The notes under the pieces are model-generated. The model saw only the letters and a list, made by a program, of their open reading frames with translations. It had not been told where the DNA came from and did no database searches. DNA of 64,000 nucleotides. Origin: Mastigocoleus testarum BC008. Lineage in GTDB: Bacteria; Cyanobacteriota; Cyanobacteriia; Cyanobacteriales; Nostocaceae. The translations under genes were made by a program, and so were the position numbers. Location of the stretch: the NCBI RefSeq assembly GCF_001456025.1, contig NZ_LMTZ01000097.1, positions 1-64,000 of the forward strand. The letters are read 5' to 3'. Positions 25,903 to 35,422 of the stretch are shown in pieces. Position 1 is the stretch's first letter, and each line of letters begins with the position of its first letter.

Positions 25903-28275
25903 TTAACTATTATTTTCTGTAACCGGCTCAAAAATGACACAACGTCTCATCCAAGAGGGTTGTTCTTTTGTTACCCCAGGTGGTAAATCAATTCTAATTT
26001 TCTCCTGTAATCGAGATGGATCTATACCTCTTTGGAGTAACATTTTTTTGACATTTAAAGCTCTTTTAAGTGCAATTGTTTGAGAGTTTTGATTTGCAAG
26101 AGAGTTACTGTAACCAATTATTTTGAGCTTTGTTGTAGGATATTTATTGAGAAATGATTGGACTTCTTTCAGTATGTCATCAATATTTCTAGGTAAAGTC
26201 GCTGAATCTGATGAAAAGTAAATTCTTACTCCAACTTTTAAAGGTTTAACTTCAACTGCACTTGAGACAAATTTTACTCCCGGGATTTGCTCGAATGCTG
26301 CGATAATTTTTTTATTATCAGCAATTTGTCTAACACTACCTTTGATAATCACTTTATCATCAATAAAGTTAGTAGAAACGACTGTACCAGACATTTGATT
26401 CAAAATTTTGGTAACTCTTTCAACTTCAGCCTTCGCTAATATTGGATCTATTGGTATATCAACAGGAATAATTTTATTCTCAATAGACCAATTAGGTACT
26501 GCAGCTTTTGTAATTTGCTCAGCTTTTTTACGAAGCCATTTGTTTGGTAATTTCCCAGTTAATTTTAGTTTTCCTTGGTTTTCTTTCACGTGCAAATTAT
26601 AAATCGATAACTCTGGAGTAGAATCCAACGCAACCCTTATTTTGTCTTCTGTAAAACTAATAACTGCACTACGATATTCCCAAATTCCCCAAGGAATCCC
26701 GATCGCACTTAAAATGGTTAAGCTTAATATTAATAATGGAGATAATTTACTTTTTTTACTTTTATTACTTTCATTATTTTTATAGTTGCCTAATTTTTCT
26801 AAACTAGCGTTAATTTCTGATGGAATAATTTCTAAGTTCCCATCAAATTTTTCTATAGATTTACCATACTTCTTAATAATAAAACAGAGAGTAGCTCGCA
26901 TCTCTTTTATGAGTGATTTAGATGGTTCTCCATTTACAATTATTGCAAGATAACAATATCCTGCTACTTCTAAAATAATTTTGGATGCACCATAATCAAT
27001 TTCACCTAGTTCAGAAATTTTTCCATTTTTAGTTATACATTCATTTGCAAATTCACGAATTGCAGTTAACATCCCAGCAACCATATCTGACTCTAAACGT
27101 TCTTCCTGTAAAGGTTGAATTTCTGAAATTAATAATCCAGAACCTTTATGGATCAAAAAGATTGCTTGAATGCTAAAACCGAGAGATTCTTTAACAATTA
27201 ACTCCGCTTCTGAAACTCCCTGTAGTTTAGCTTTAATCTTACGGTTAATACCTCTGAAACTAAGGTTTTCTTCAATCTTCTCATTAATAGATTTAACTGT
27301 TTCTATCATATATTTGGAAATAGTGTTTCCAATTACAGGATAAAGTGCATCAACAATTTTATCTTGCTCTATTTCAATCTGCTTTTTTATAGCTTCTCCT
27401 ATTGTTGGTGCGAGAGCATTTGCAAGGTCTTCTAAACTAACATTCTCCAAAGCTGATGGAATTACAGTCGATAATGCTTCACCCATATTGACTGGGTGTT
27501 CTTTTCCTCTAGTTCTAATTAAATCATCAATAATTGGTGCGATCGCTTGAATAATATCTTCTTTAGATATAGATATTTTACGTCGTATAACTTCACTAAA
27601 TAGTGGTAATAATAAATTAATTAATTCATCATTATTATAAATTTTATTTTCTAATTTTAGAATACTATTTTGAATATTTTCATAACGAGTATTTAAGTCT
27701 GATATTTCTGGTCCAAATAATAGTTTCTGTAGCTTTTTAAATGCAATATTAGATTCTTCTTTATTAGTTATTTTAGAATATTTACCGTGAGAGTCATATT
27801 GATTATATTTTAAATCGGAGTTTGGTGTTTGGTTATTGATCGATTCTAATTCATTATGCGATGGGAGTTCAAAAATATTTGATTTATCAATTTCATCTAA
27901 TACACTAATTTTACTTAATATATTATTATCTAAAGGTTGAGAATCTGAGATAAAATGTGATTTCAGGTCTATCGCAGCTTCTAGATAATCTGTTGGTATA
28001 TCATTTTCAAGAAATTGTGAATTTCTATCTACAGTATTGATATTTGCTTCCACTTCAGTCTCAGACAATTCTAAATTTATTACAGGCTTAGTTTGTATTG
28101 AAGCATGGTTAGACGAATGTAAACTAACTGTTGATAAAACATTATTTGATGACAATGGTTCTGTTGAATCAACAATTTTTAATTCAACTAATAATTTAAC
28201 AAAATCTTCTAATTGCGCAGTTTCTTTTGAATCTATATCCATATTTGGAGAAGTAGATTCTTCTACTTGAGTCAT
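25903..28275 (-). CDS. OmpA/BON envelope protein with roadblock-like region
   Basis: A 790-residue protein. Residues 1-180 are polar, Asn/Ser/Glu-rich. Residues 180-345 are helical, with repeated APxIxxxI/YPVIGxxI phrases. About 350-475 look like a roadblock/longin fold (FSIQAIFLIHKGSGLLISE, then ESDMVAGMLTAIREF). A single transmembrane helix spans about 511-531. Two BON-like domains follow (about 543-677), then a C-terminal OmpA peptidoglycan-binding domain (about 683-785, with GYSNSLANQ and LKRALNVKKMLLQRGI). The N-terminal half would be cytoplasmic and the BON/OmpA part periplasmic. Roadblock domains regulate Ras-like GTPases such as MglA, and such a GTPase is the next gene, so a direct partnership is inferred. 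Confidence 0.82.
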   Translation of the reverse strand: MTQVEESTSPNMDIDSKETAQLEDFVKLLVELKIVDSTEPLSSNNVLSTVSLHSSNHASIQTKPVINLELSETEVEANINTVDRNSQFLENDIPTDYLEAAIDLKSHFISDSQPLDNNILSKISVLDEIDKSNIFELPSHNELESINNQTPNSDLKYNQYDSHGKYSKITNKEESNIAFKKLQKLLFGPEISDLNTRYENIQNSILKLENKIYNNDELINLLLPLFSEVIRRKISISKEDIIQAIAPIIDDLIRTRGKEHPVNMGEALSTVIPSALENVSLEDLANALAPTIGEAIKKQIEIEQDKIVDALYPVIGNTISKYMIETVKSINEKIEENLSFRGINRKIKAKLQGVSEAELIVKESLGFSIQAIFLIHKGSGLLISEIQPLQEERLESDMVAGMLTAIREFANECITKNGKISELGEIDYGASKIILEVAGYCYLAIIVNGEPSKSLIKEMRATLCFIIKKYGKSIEKFDGNLEIIPSEINASLEKLGNYKNNESNKSKKSKLSPLLILSLTILSAIGIPWGIWEYRSAVISFTEDKIRVALDSTPELSIYNLHVKENQGKLKLTGKLPNKWLRKKAEQITKAAVPNWSIENKIIPVDIPIDPILAKAEVERVTKILNQMSGTVVSTNFIDDKVIIKGSVRQIADNKKIIAAFEQIPGVKFVSSAVEVKPLKVGVRIYFSSDSATLPRNIDDILKEVQSFLNKYPTTKLKIIGYSNSLANQNSQTIALKRALNVKKMLLQRGIDPSRLQEKIRIDLPPGVTKEQPSWMRRCVIFEPVTENNS

Positions 28276-28306
28276 ATTTATATACCAATTTATATACTAA
28301 ATATTT

Positions 28307-28352
28307 AAATATTGAATAGTTAACAGTTAACAGCTTAACTGCCAACTATTTT
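28307..28352. repeat. AGTTAAC heptamer units with hairpin
   Basis: Two copies of AGTTAAC, flanked by AATAGTT and AACTATT that can pair. It lies in the 80-bp gap between the coiled-coil gene and the OmpA gene, so it could attenuate transcription within the operon. Confidence 0.5.
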
Positions 28353-28355
28353 GAT

Positions 28356-29015
28356 TTAAGAACTCAAATCGTTAGATCTATGAGAACGACCCAATATATC
28401 AGAAAATTTTTCTTCGTTTGCTTTCAATATTGGAGTTGAGTTATAACCATTGATTTCATCGCTTGCTTCTCGTAACATTGGGATAAATTCTGTTTCTTTT
28501 AAGCGCATTCCCAAAGCAAATAAAGTTTCAGCAATATCATCTTTAGAGACTTTAGTTTTACTTAATTGGGAAAAATGTTTTTCCATTTCTTCCAAAACTA
28601 AATCTCTCAGTGCTTTAATCTCATCTTCTAACTGCATTTTTGTTTGGGATCCTTCTTGACGCACCGAAGTTGTTTGAATATCTAATGCTTCATCAAGGGA
28701 CTGGATACTGCTGGAAAATTTACGATTTAATCTATCTACTTGCTGACGTAAATCTACAGATTCTTCTTGAGTCGTCAAAGCTATAGATTTTATTTTTTTA
28801 TCTAATGCTTCTGTTACAGCTTTTATTTCGATACTAAAACTGGATTTGAGTTGTTCAACCTGGGAGTGCATTTCTTGCTGTAAGCGCGATATATCTGATT
28901 CTAGTTGAACAAAGCGGTTTTCATAGTCTCTAATTTGTGCACCAAAAATGATATCTCGGATTTGGTCAATATTACCGAGCCGTTCGCGTACTTCTTCCCT
29001 GGTTTGAAAAGTCAT
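28356..29015 (-). CDS. Coiled-coil protein (219 aa)
   Basis: No enzymatic motif. Residues about 30-165 are predicted by eye to be a continuous coiled coil: heptads of Leu/Ile with Glu/Lys/Gln, such as YENRFVQLESDISRLQQEM and LRQQVDRLNRKF. A short globular segment follows (DDIAETLFALGMRLKETEFIPML), then a polar tail. It is the first gene of the minus-strand cluster that continues with OmpA-like, Ras-like GTPase and kinase genes. A scaffold or GTPase-effector role is possible but is only inference from position. Confidence 0.75.
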   Translation of the reverse strand: MTFQTREEVRERLGNIDQIRDIIFGAQIRDYENRFVQLESDISRLQQEMHSQVEQLKSSFSIEIKAVTEALDKKIKSIALTTQEESVDLRQQVDRLNRKFSSSIQSLDEALDIQTTSVRQEGSQTKMQLEDEIKALRDLVLEEMEKHFSQLSKTKVSKDDIAETLFALGMRLKETEFIPMLREASDEINGYNSTPILKANEEKFSDILGRSHRSNDLSS

Positions 29016-29444
29016 AGATTATACTCTTATGTTATCTTTAGTAAGCGAAGATTAGGAGGTCATGGGGATCGATGCACAAACAATTTCTGCATCGAAGATT
29101 AGAACAAATCAGACCAGCTAAACCGCTCGCTGCTTTCTAAGCTATAGATTTAGTATTCCCACTTTTATCTTATATGTTTCAACAATGCCGTAATTTCTCT
29201 AGGGCTATTTTTTTAGTAATAAATAAAACTAGAAAGTAATAAACCTAGGAATTAACACTGGGAAGAAAATAAAATTTCATGATTTTTAATAAATATGGAA
29301 AAATCATTCACTCTTATATTTCCACAAAGTATGACGTAGCGTACCGATTAAAATTGATCGACAGAGTTATCTTTGAGATTTAATAGTAAATCTTTAGTTG
29401 AAGTTTTGCAAATTTATTATCTTATTTAAGATTAAGAGATTATC
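29016..29444. other. 429-bp divergent intergenic region
   Basis: Separates the coiled-coil gene (minus) from the PatA-type gene (plus) and so should hold both promoters. No clear operator palindrome or RNA gene was found. Confidence 0.4.
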
Positions 29445-30653
29445 ATGTCGCATTCACAGCCAAATTTTTATACAGATCCAATAGAAGAAATTAAAATTTG
29501 TACTCAACTTAAATATACGGGGAAATTAGAAATTAAATCTCAGAATAAACAGAAATGGAGTTTTTACTATAGATTTGGACGCATTATTTGGGCGACTGGA
29601 GGAACTCATCCTCATCGGCGTTGGCGCAGATTAATGACAAAATATTGTCCTCAAATTAATCTCGATAGAATTAAGTTAACTGCTGAGCAAGTTGCTCTTG
29701 AATATTGGGACTATAAATTACTTATAAATATATATAAAAGAGAAGAAGTAGAACCCAGACAAGTAGATGCGATCGCTAAAAATATTGTTGCAGAGTTATT
29801 ATTTGAAGTTATACAACAAGCAAACTTCAGTTTTATTCGTTGCGACCGAAAACCTAAAGTTGTACTCAATGTCCCAATTAATTTTATTAGTACTAAAGTT
29901 TTTTTAACACGTATGGAACGTGAATGGGAAGATTGGTCTGACGCTGGTTTAGCTTCCTTTTCTCCTAACTTATCACCTATGTTAAGAGAACAAGAGTTAT
30001 TCAAAAAAGAGATTAATCCAGAACTATATACTAACTTAGCTCCCTTACTGAATGGACAGAATACCCTCCAAGATTTAGCTTTAAAACTAAATTCTGATGT
30101 TCTTAAAGTTGCTTCAGATTTAATACCATTTGTTCTCAAAGAATTAATTATACTTAACAAAATTTCAGATTTACCATTACCTACTGAAGCAAAAAATAAA
30201 GAAAAGAAAAAACCTTCCAATTCTATTTCATCTAAGAAATCTAAACAACCTTTAATTGCTTGTATAGATGATAGCTTACAAATATGTAAAACCATGGAGA
30301 AAATCATCACATCAAATGATATGGATTTTCTTAAAATACAGGATACAATCCAAGCCTTACCAATTTTAATTCAACATAAACCTGACATGATTTTCTTAGA
30401 TTTAATGATGCCAGTAGTTAATGGATATGAAGTTTGTTCTCAAATTAGAAGAGTATCTGAATTTGCAAAAACACCTGTCATTATCTTAACCGGTAGTGAT
30501 GGATTGTTTGACCGAATTCGTGCTAAGGTTGTTGGTTCTACTGATTTTATAACTAAACCTATAGTTACAGATAAAGTCATGGCAGTTATACGTAAATATC
30601 TGCCTAAATCTATAGTTAAAAGTAATTCGACTAATAAAATGCAAAAACTGTAA
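29445..30653 (+). CDS. PatA-type response regulator (DUF4388 + receiver)
   Basis: A 402-residue cyanobacterial PatA-type protein. The N-terminal DUF4388/PATAN region (about 10-130) contains LKYTGKLEIKSQNKQKWSFYYRFGRIIWA. A helical middle (about 160-250) and a Lys/Ser-rich linker follow. The C-terminal receiver (about 268-388) has acidic residues Asp275/Asp276, phospho-acceptor Asp319 (MIFLDLMMP), Thr349 and Lys371 (FITKP), all intact. PatA-type proteins act in heterocyst patterning or type IV pilus motility and phototaxis outputs. There is no DNA-binding domain. It is divergent from the coiled-coil/OmpA/GTPase/kinase operon; that kinase may be its donor. Confidence 0.9.
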   Translation: MSHSQPNFYTDPIEEIKICTQLKYTGKLEIKSQNKQKWSFYYRFGRIIWATGGTHPHRRWRRLMTKYCPQINLDRIKLTAEQVALEYWDYKLLINIYKREEVEPRQVDAIAKNIVAELLFEVIQQANFSFIRCDRKPKVVLNVPINFISTKVFLTRMEREWEDWSDAGLASFSPNLSPMLREQELFKKEINPELYTNLAPLLNGQNTLQDLALKLNSDVLKVASDLIPFVLKELIILNKISDLPLPTEAKNKEKKKPSNSISSKKSKQPLIACIDDSLQICKTMEKIITSNDMDFLKIQDTIQALPILIQHKPDMIFLDLMMPVVNGYEVCSQIRRVSEFAKTPVIILTGSDGLFDRIRAKVVGSTDFITKPIVTDKVMAVIRKYLPKSIVKSNSTNKMQKL

Positions 30654-30920
30654 AAATTGATTTTACGTTCGTGCAAAGATGACATATTCATAATCATTTC
30701 TATCTCAAGATAAGAAATTAAAAACTTATAATCTAGTAAAGAACAGAGGATATTTAGTGTGTTTGTGCAGATTTGGGTTATCCCTGTATCTCATTCTCTT
30801 TCATTAGATTTTAAGTAAGTATTTCCCTTGCTACATTTAATGTATTATTTATGATTTACTAGTATAGTATTTTACTTTTATTTGGCTTTGACGAGTAAAA
30901 CTACAGTTAAATCAATTAAT

Positions 30921-31697
30921 ATGGTAGATAGCATGAGCCAACCATTAACTATTCAAGAACTAGTAATCGTTGTTGCGGCGAAAAACCAAAACCCTTCTAT
31001 TTTAAATCCAGATTTTCTCAAATATAGCGGTATTGTCCCTGCAGAATGGGAATTTGCTGGAAAGCCAGTATTCAGCAATAATTTTACGCGTATTAGCTTT
31101 AAAAATGGTGTCAGCATTGTAGGTGAACCTAATAGAGTGATTTTTGCCGAACCAATTGCGGATAAAACAACAGCAACTGTTTCAGTTGCAAAGATTGCTC
31201 AAAAATATGCTCAAGTATTACCTAATATGGATTTTCAAGCGATAGGGATTAATCCTAGAGGCTTTGTTGCTTTTACTATGGAGGATGCAGCTCGCAACTT
31301 TATTACCAAGCATCTATTATCTGAGGGTGCTTGGAAAGAGGAAGGGGAAGTACCCATGCAAGCATCTTTAAATTTGGTTTATAAATTACAAGATATTCCC
31401 GTTGCTTTAAATATCACTCAAGCTGAGTTGCGTCAAAAAGATAAAGCTATTCCAATTGTGATTTTTAGCGGTAATTTCAGTCATCAAATTACTGGTAATA
31501 ACTCGGAGGAAAAACTCAGTTTCATTACTCAAACTATTGAAAATTGGTTTAGTGATGTTACCACTTTTTCCAATTTAGTTAACAATAAATTTATGGCAGG
31601 CGTAGATAGTAATATTGCACTGACAAAAATAGTTCAAGGAATTCCTGAAGCTAATCCTGAAGGATCTGATATCTTTGCTGTTGGTGCAGGAGCTTAG
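30921..31697 (+). CDS. Conserved-looking hypothetical protein (~258 aa)
   Basis: I do not recognise the family by name. The product is soluble, mixed alpha/beta. Phrases such as LTIQELVIVVAAKNQNP, GIVPAEWEFAGKPVFSNNF and MDFQAIGINPRGFV look well ordered. No catalytic motif is obvious. The open frame extends to a TTG at 30882 without a ribosome-binding site. ATG 30921 or ATG 30933 are likelier starts, and I chose the former. A strong hairpin follows the stop codon. Its codon use and AT content match its neighbours. Confidence 0.65.
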   Translation: MVDSMSQPLTIQELVIVVAAKNQNPSILNPDFLKYSGIVPAEWEFAGKPVFSNNFTRISFKNGVSIVGEPNRVIFAEPIADKTTATVSVAKIAQKYAQVLPNMDFQAIGINPRGFVAFTMEDAARNFITKHLLSEGAWKEEGEVPMQASLNLVYKLQDIPVALNITQAELRQKDKAIPIVIFSGNFSHQITGNNSEEKLSFITQTIENWFSDVTTFSNLVNNKFMAGVDSNIALTKIVQGIPEANPEGSDIFAVGAGA

Positions 31698-31707
31698 CTA
31701 AGAATTT

Positions 31708-31747
31708 ACAAATAATGTTACAAATTGTTTTTTGTAACATTATTTGT
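31708..31747. terminator. Strong hairpin, probable bidirectional terminator
   Basis: ACAAATAATGTTACAA (31708-31723) and TTGTAACATTATTTGT (31732-31747) form a perfect 16-bp stem with an 8-nt, T-rich loop. It lies between the convergent genes ending at 31697 and 31806, fitting a shared terminator. Confidence 0.7.
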
Positions 31748-31805
31748 AGTAAGGGCGCACTTTAATGCGTCCTGAAGATTCAAATTAAATTATATCCCTT
31801 CATAG

Positions 31806-32579
31806 TTAAGGTACTACAGCGCCAGTTATCAACGCAGTAATGTATTCTGGTGCAGCTAGATGACAGTAATGTACGCCCTTTCTTTCGGGTCCAATGGAGA
31901 CAAATGGTGGTACAGTTCTGGGTACAGGTAGGGATTTTGCTTGCAAGTGGAGCAATCCGTCATTACCTAAATACGCCAAGTCTGGGGGAAATGGGTTTAG
32001 CCACTCTGGACCATTAGTAGCAACTATATCAGGTTCAAGAATAACCTCGTCTTGTTCGAAGGCTAAATTCTTTATATTCCTGATTTTCAGTTTAGAGAAG
32101 ACTTTTTTGAGGATCCGCTTGTGGATATTACGACAGCTGGACCCAGATACTGCTGCATCTTCCCCATAAAAAAACTTGATAGCATCAGCGCTCTTCATTT
32201 TACAGGAAATAATCTCTGGATAAGTTCTCCCAGTATTTGGGTAAGTTCCGTAGGTGACAAGTTGCTGCGTTGTCAACGGTAACATATCACCATCAGGACT
32301 CTCGAAAGGGGTAGCAAAAGAGTTTACAAATGAGTTGAAATCACTTTGCACCACATTAATAGCTTTGATTTTGGTTTGAGCAATAATTTTCTGAGCGTAT
32401 CGACAAAATCTCTTGGTTTTTAGGCTTGAGTAAAAGTGATTGTGGCGAGAAAAACTTGAATTGTCATCATCAGCACGGACAATTTTGAAGAAGGGAAAAG
32501 GGAAAGAAATGACAATGCTAACCGCGATCGAAAGCATCAACCAACTTTTCTTCTTCGGAATTATATGTCGTGCTGGCAT
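31806..32579 (-). CDS. Exported hypothetical protein (257 aa)
   Basis: The N-terminus has a basic start and a hydrophobic helix (about residues 13-33, WLMLSIAVSIVISFPFPFF), indicating export or a membrane anchor. The mature part has four cysteines (FCRYAQ, IISCKM, GSSCRN, HYCHLA) that could form disulfides. It also has phrases such as PLTTQQLVTYGTYPNTGRTYPEI and AAPEYITALITGAVVP. I do not recognise a family; the lone GxSC phrase is not enough to call a hydrolase. Monocistronic. Confidence 0.6.
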   Translation of the reverse strand: MPARHIIPKKKSWLMLSIAVSIVISFPFPFFKIVRADDDNSSFSRHNHFYSSLKTKRFCRYAQKIIAQTKIKAINVVQSDFNSFVNSFATPFESPDGDMLPLTTQQLVTYGTYPNTGRTYPEIISCKMKSADAIKFFYGEDAAVSGSSCRNIHKRILKKVFSKLKIRNIKNLAFEQDEVILEPDIVATNGPEWLNPFPPDLAYLGNDGLLHLQAKSLPVPRTVPPFVSIGPERKGVHYCHLAAPEYITALITGAVVP

Positions 32580-32831
32580 ATTTCGACTTCCTGGCTCTCT
32601 ATGAAATGATTAAATCATGAAGTTTACATCATTAGTCTGAGCATAATAATTCTCAATATTGGTTTACTTAATGCCTGTAACTAATATCAATTTCTTTTAA
32701 GATTGCTACACTTAGAACGCGGTAAGCTGAACCCTTATAAAAGGGAACAGGGAATAGAGAACAGGGAACAGAGTTTATGCAAAAAACTTGGATTTACAGC
32801 CGATTTGTAAACCTGATTTTATCCTAATATA

Positions 32832-34280
32832 TCAAGCGATTAATTCTTTCTGCTGTTTGTATAATCCCTTAAACAAACGCTGCTGGACTTTATGATCGAC
32901 AATTGGTTCGGGATAACTAACAGCCTGACGCTCCAAAGGTGTAATATTACCAGTTAACAAACATCTTGTATCGAAAGATCTTAACTCAGAAACCCATTGA
33001 CGAATATATTCCCCTTCTGGATCGAATTTCTGGGCTTGGGAAGCCGGATTAAAAATCCGCACTGGTTTGGGATCCATTCCACTAGAAGCACTCCACTGCC
33101 AACCACCATTATTAGCAGATAAATCCCCATCAATTAATCGTTGCATAAAATATTTTTCTCCCCATTGGGGATTAAGTAGCAAATCTTTAGTTAAAAAACT
33201 CGCCACAATCATCCGACAGCGATTATGCATCCATCCCGTTTCATTTAACTGACGCATTGCTGCATCGACGATAGGATAACCAGTTTTTCCCTCACACCAA
33301 GCTTGAAAATGTTTTTCATTGCTCTCCCAAGGAAAATTCTTGAAGGTATCGCGATAAGCACCTGAAGCTAATTCAGGGAAATTGTACATCGCATGTTGAT
33401 AAAACTCCCGCCAAGCAATTTCTTTTTGCCAAGTTTCAATATTAGCTTTTGTTTCATCGCTTCGACTATTCTCTAAAGCTTCCACTGTTGCTTCCCAAAC
33501 TGTGCGAATACTAATTACACCAAATTTTAGGGCTGGACTTAGTAATGATGTTCCTGGAACTGCGGGAAAATTTCGTTGTTCTTGATATTCGTTAATCGCA
33601 CTGTAACAAAACTCTTCCAACTGTTCTTGGGCTGCGATTTCTCCTGGAGCAATAATTAGTTCTCCTTCCCATTCATATCCTAAATCCTTCGCTGATGGTA
33701 ATTCTACAGTTCCATTTTGTTGAGCAATTTCCTGTTCGACTTCTGTCAAATTTTCCAAGGACGCCAAATTTTCTATATCTTGTGGAAATACTTTTGGTTT
33801 TTGACTCCAATTTCTCCAAAAAGGTGTGTAAACCGTGTAAACTCCACCGGAACCACTGCGAATATCTTCTGGTGCGTGTAAGAGTTGATCCCAATTTTTA
33901 CTTTCGGGGTATTCAATACCCTTTTCTTTAAGAGCGTCAATTACCGTACGATCTCGTTCTTGGGAATAGGGTTCCACATCCCAATTCCACAATACAGCAC
34001 GAGCGTTTAATGCTGATGCTAACTTGGGTATTGATTCTGTAGGCTTCCCGTAAAGTATTAGTAATTGACTTCCTGCTTGAGTGTATTTTTCTTGTAGCGA
34101 TCGCAAACAGCCAATCATATAAGTTACCCGCACAGAAGCAACATCATCTGCTTTGAGAATATTTGGGTCTAAACAAAATAACCCAACAACTTTAGAACTT
34201 TTAGCGATCGCCTTTGCAAGTCCCGTATTATCAGCAAGACGCAGATCTCGACGATGCCAAAATAAAATTAAGTTAGACAT
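32832..34280 (-). CDS. phrB: Deoxyribodipyrimidine photolyase (CPD photolyase)
   Basis: A 482-residue flavoenzyme that uses blue light to split cyclobutane pyrimidine dimers. The N-terminal antenna (Rossmann) domain starts LILFWHRRDLRLADN, the class I photolyase opening. The C-terminal FAD domain contains TGYPIVDAAMRQLNETGW, MHNRCRMIVASFLTKDLLL, DGDLSANNGGWQWSAS and DPKPVRIFNPASQAQKFD, including Trp residues of the electron-transfer chain and the NNGGWQW motif. The antenna is probably 8-HDF, as in other cyanobacteria (inference). Monocistronic. Confidence 0.95.
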   Translation of the reverse strand: MSNLILFWHRRDLRLADNTGLAKAIAKSSKVVGLFCLDPNILKADDVASVRVTYMIGCLRSLQEKYTQAGSQLLILYGKPTESIPKLASALNARAVLWNWDVEPYSQERDRTVIDALKEKGIEYPESKNWDQLLHAPEDIRSGSGGVYTVYTPFWRNWSQKPKVFPQDIENLASLENLTEVEQEIAQQNGTVELPSAKDLGYEWEGELIIAPGEIAAQEQLEEFCYSAINEYQEQRNFPAVPGTSLLSPALKFGVISIRTVWEATVEALENSRSDETKANIETWQKEIAWREFYQHAMYNFPELASGAYRDTFKNFPWESNEKHFQAWCEGKTGYPIVDAAMRQLNETGWMHNRCRMIVASFLTKDLLLNPQWGEKYFMQRLIDGDLSANNGGWQWSASSGMDPKPVRIFNPASQAQKFDPEGEYIRQWVSELRSFDTRCLLTGNITPLERQAVSYPEPIVDHKVQQRLFKGLYKQQKELIA

Positions 34281-34394
34281 AACTTACATAGTCCTTTTGT
34301 ACTACATAAGTGACCATCCTACCAAAAAGTTTTACTGCAAACGCGACTAAATTCTAGGAAATTAAATTCTATGACCTCAAATTCTGAGAAACTA

Positions 34395-34537
<143 letters not shown>

Positions 34538-34547
34538 TAAACCTGCT

Positions 34548-34569
34548 TTACCCCCAAAATAGGGGGTAA
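34548..34569. repeat. Palindrome TTACCCCC/GGGGGTAA
   Basis: An 8-bp perfect stem (34548-34555 with 34562-34569) and a 6-nt loop, directly after the heptamer array. It looks like one of the small dispersed palindromes of this genome. Confidence 0.6.
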
Positions 34570-34606
34570 TTGGGGGTTTTCTAATTTATCTCTCGACTTA
34601 AAATCA

Positions 34607-34633
34607 AAAAGGATACTTTGAGAACATCCTTTT
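34607..34633 (-). terminator. Intrinsic terminator of the CAAD gene
   Basis: Read on the minus strand, AAAAGGAT pairs with ATCCTTTT, then TTGATTTT follows, 10 bp beyond the stop codon at 34643. Good fit to a Rho-independent terminator. Confidence 0.72.
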
Positions 34634-34642
34634 AAAGTTAAT

Positions 34643-35107
34643 TCAAGAGCTTTTAGTTTTTTTGTTCAGAAATTGTTCTACAAGTCCGTTAATTTGTAAT
34701 CTCAACTCTTCCCGAGTGGAACCTTTGAGTAAATAACGAAAAGCAAACCAAACCACATAGCAACCGCCAATTAATTCCAAAATTGGTTCTACTAAAGGTA
34801 TCTCATTTAAAGCCGAGAATACAGCAACTAAGATTTTGAGTAATATAGCAACTGTGACGATTAAAACAATACTAACGATGGGAGTCTGGAATTTTTTGTA
34901 AGTTTCACCGACACGAGTAGGTATTTCTCCCAAAAAATCTGCAATGTTTTTGGCAATCAACTGCCGTTTGGTGTCAGACTTTGATTCAGAGCTTGAATCT
35001 ACAGGTTGGGTCGCTAACTCAGAGTTCCCAGCGGAAGCTTCAACGATTGAAGTATCCTCTTGTGCTGCTGTTTCAGCTGTTTCTGGCTGTTGTGATAGAT
35101 CTTCCAT
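34643..35107 (-). CDS. CAAD-domain membrane protein
   Basis: A 154-residue protein. Residues 1-50 are an acidic, Ser/Thr/Ala-rich soluble tail. Residues ~57-145 match the CAAD domain (cyanobacterial aminoacyl-tRNA synthetase appended domain): an amphipathic helix, two transmembrane helices (IVSIVLIVTVAILLKILVAVF, and LIGGCYVVWFAFRYLL) and a C-terminal amphipathic helix (REELRLQINGLVEQFL). CAAD is related to the thylakoid curvature protein CURT1. Here it is free-standing rather than fused to a synthetase, so a thylakoid membrane structural role is likely. Confidence 0.85.
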   Translation of the reverse strand: MEDLSQQPETAETAAQEDTSIVEASAGNSELATQPVDSSSESKSDTKRQLIAKNIADFLGEIPTRVGETYKKFQTPIVSIVLIVTVAILLKILVAVFSALNEIPLVEPILELIGGCYVVWFAFRYLLKGSTREELRLQINGLVEQFLNKKTKSS

Positions 35108-35296
35108 GATTTTCCCTGCTTTAAAACTGTCGAGATAATTTTTTATTTGTTCATAATTTTTATTAGCATTTTTTTGCTAAATTTTTCACTCTTAACTGGA
35201 AATTATTTATATGTCTATCAATAGGTGTAGTTAGATGATTTTTAGTTAAATTCAATTGACAGATAATTAATTTTATAGTGTTCATATAATTAAAAT

Positions 35297-35326
35297 AAAA
35301 AACCCAGATTCTCAAAGAAAATGGGT
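35297..35326 (-). terminator. Intrinsic terminator downstream of the ydcF-like gene
   Basis: On the minus strand, ACCCA-TTTTCTTTGAGAATC-TGGGT with an inner TTCT/AGAA extension is followed by a run of T (35297-35301). It lies about 100 bp past the stop codon at 35423. Confidence 0.7.
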
Positions 35327-35422
35327 GTTAACTGTATGTAAAATAATTGTTTAAGTATTTACTCTAGCAATTGACATGTATAATTGATGCCTGAAAAATA
35401 ATATTTCGTAATTTAACAATTT

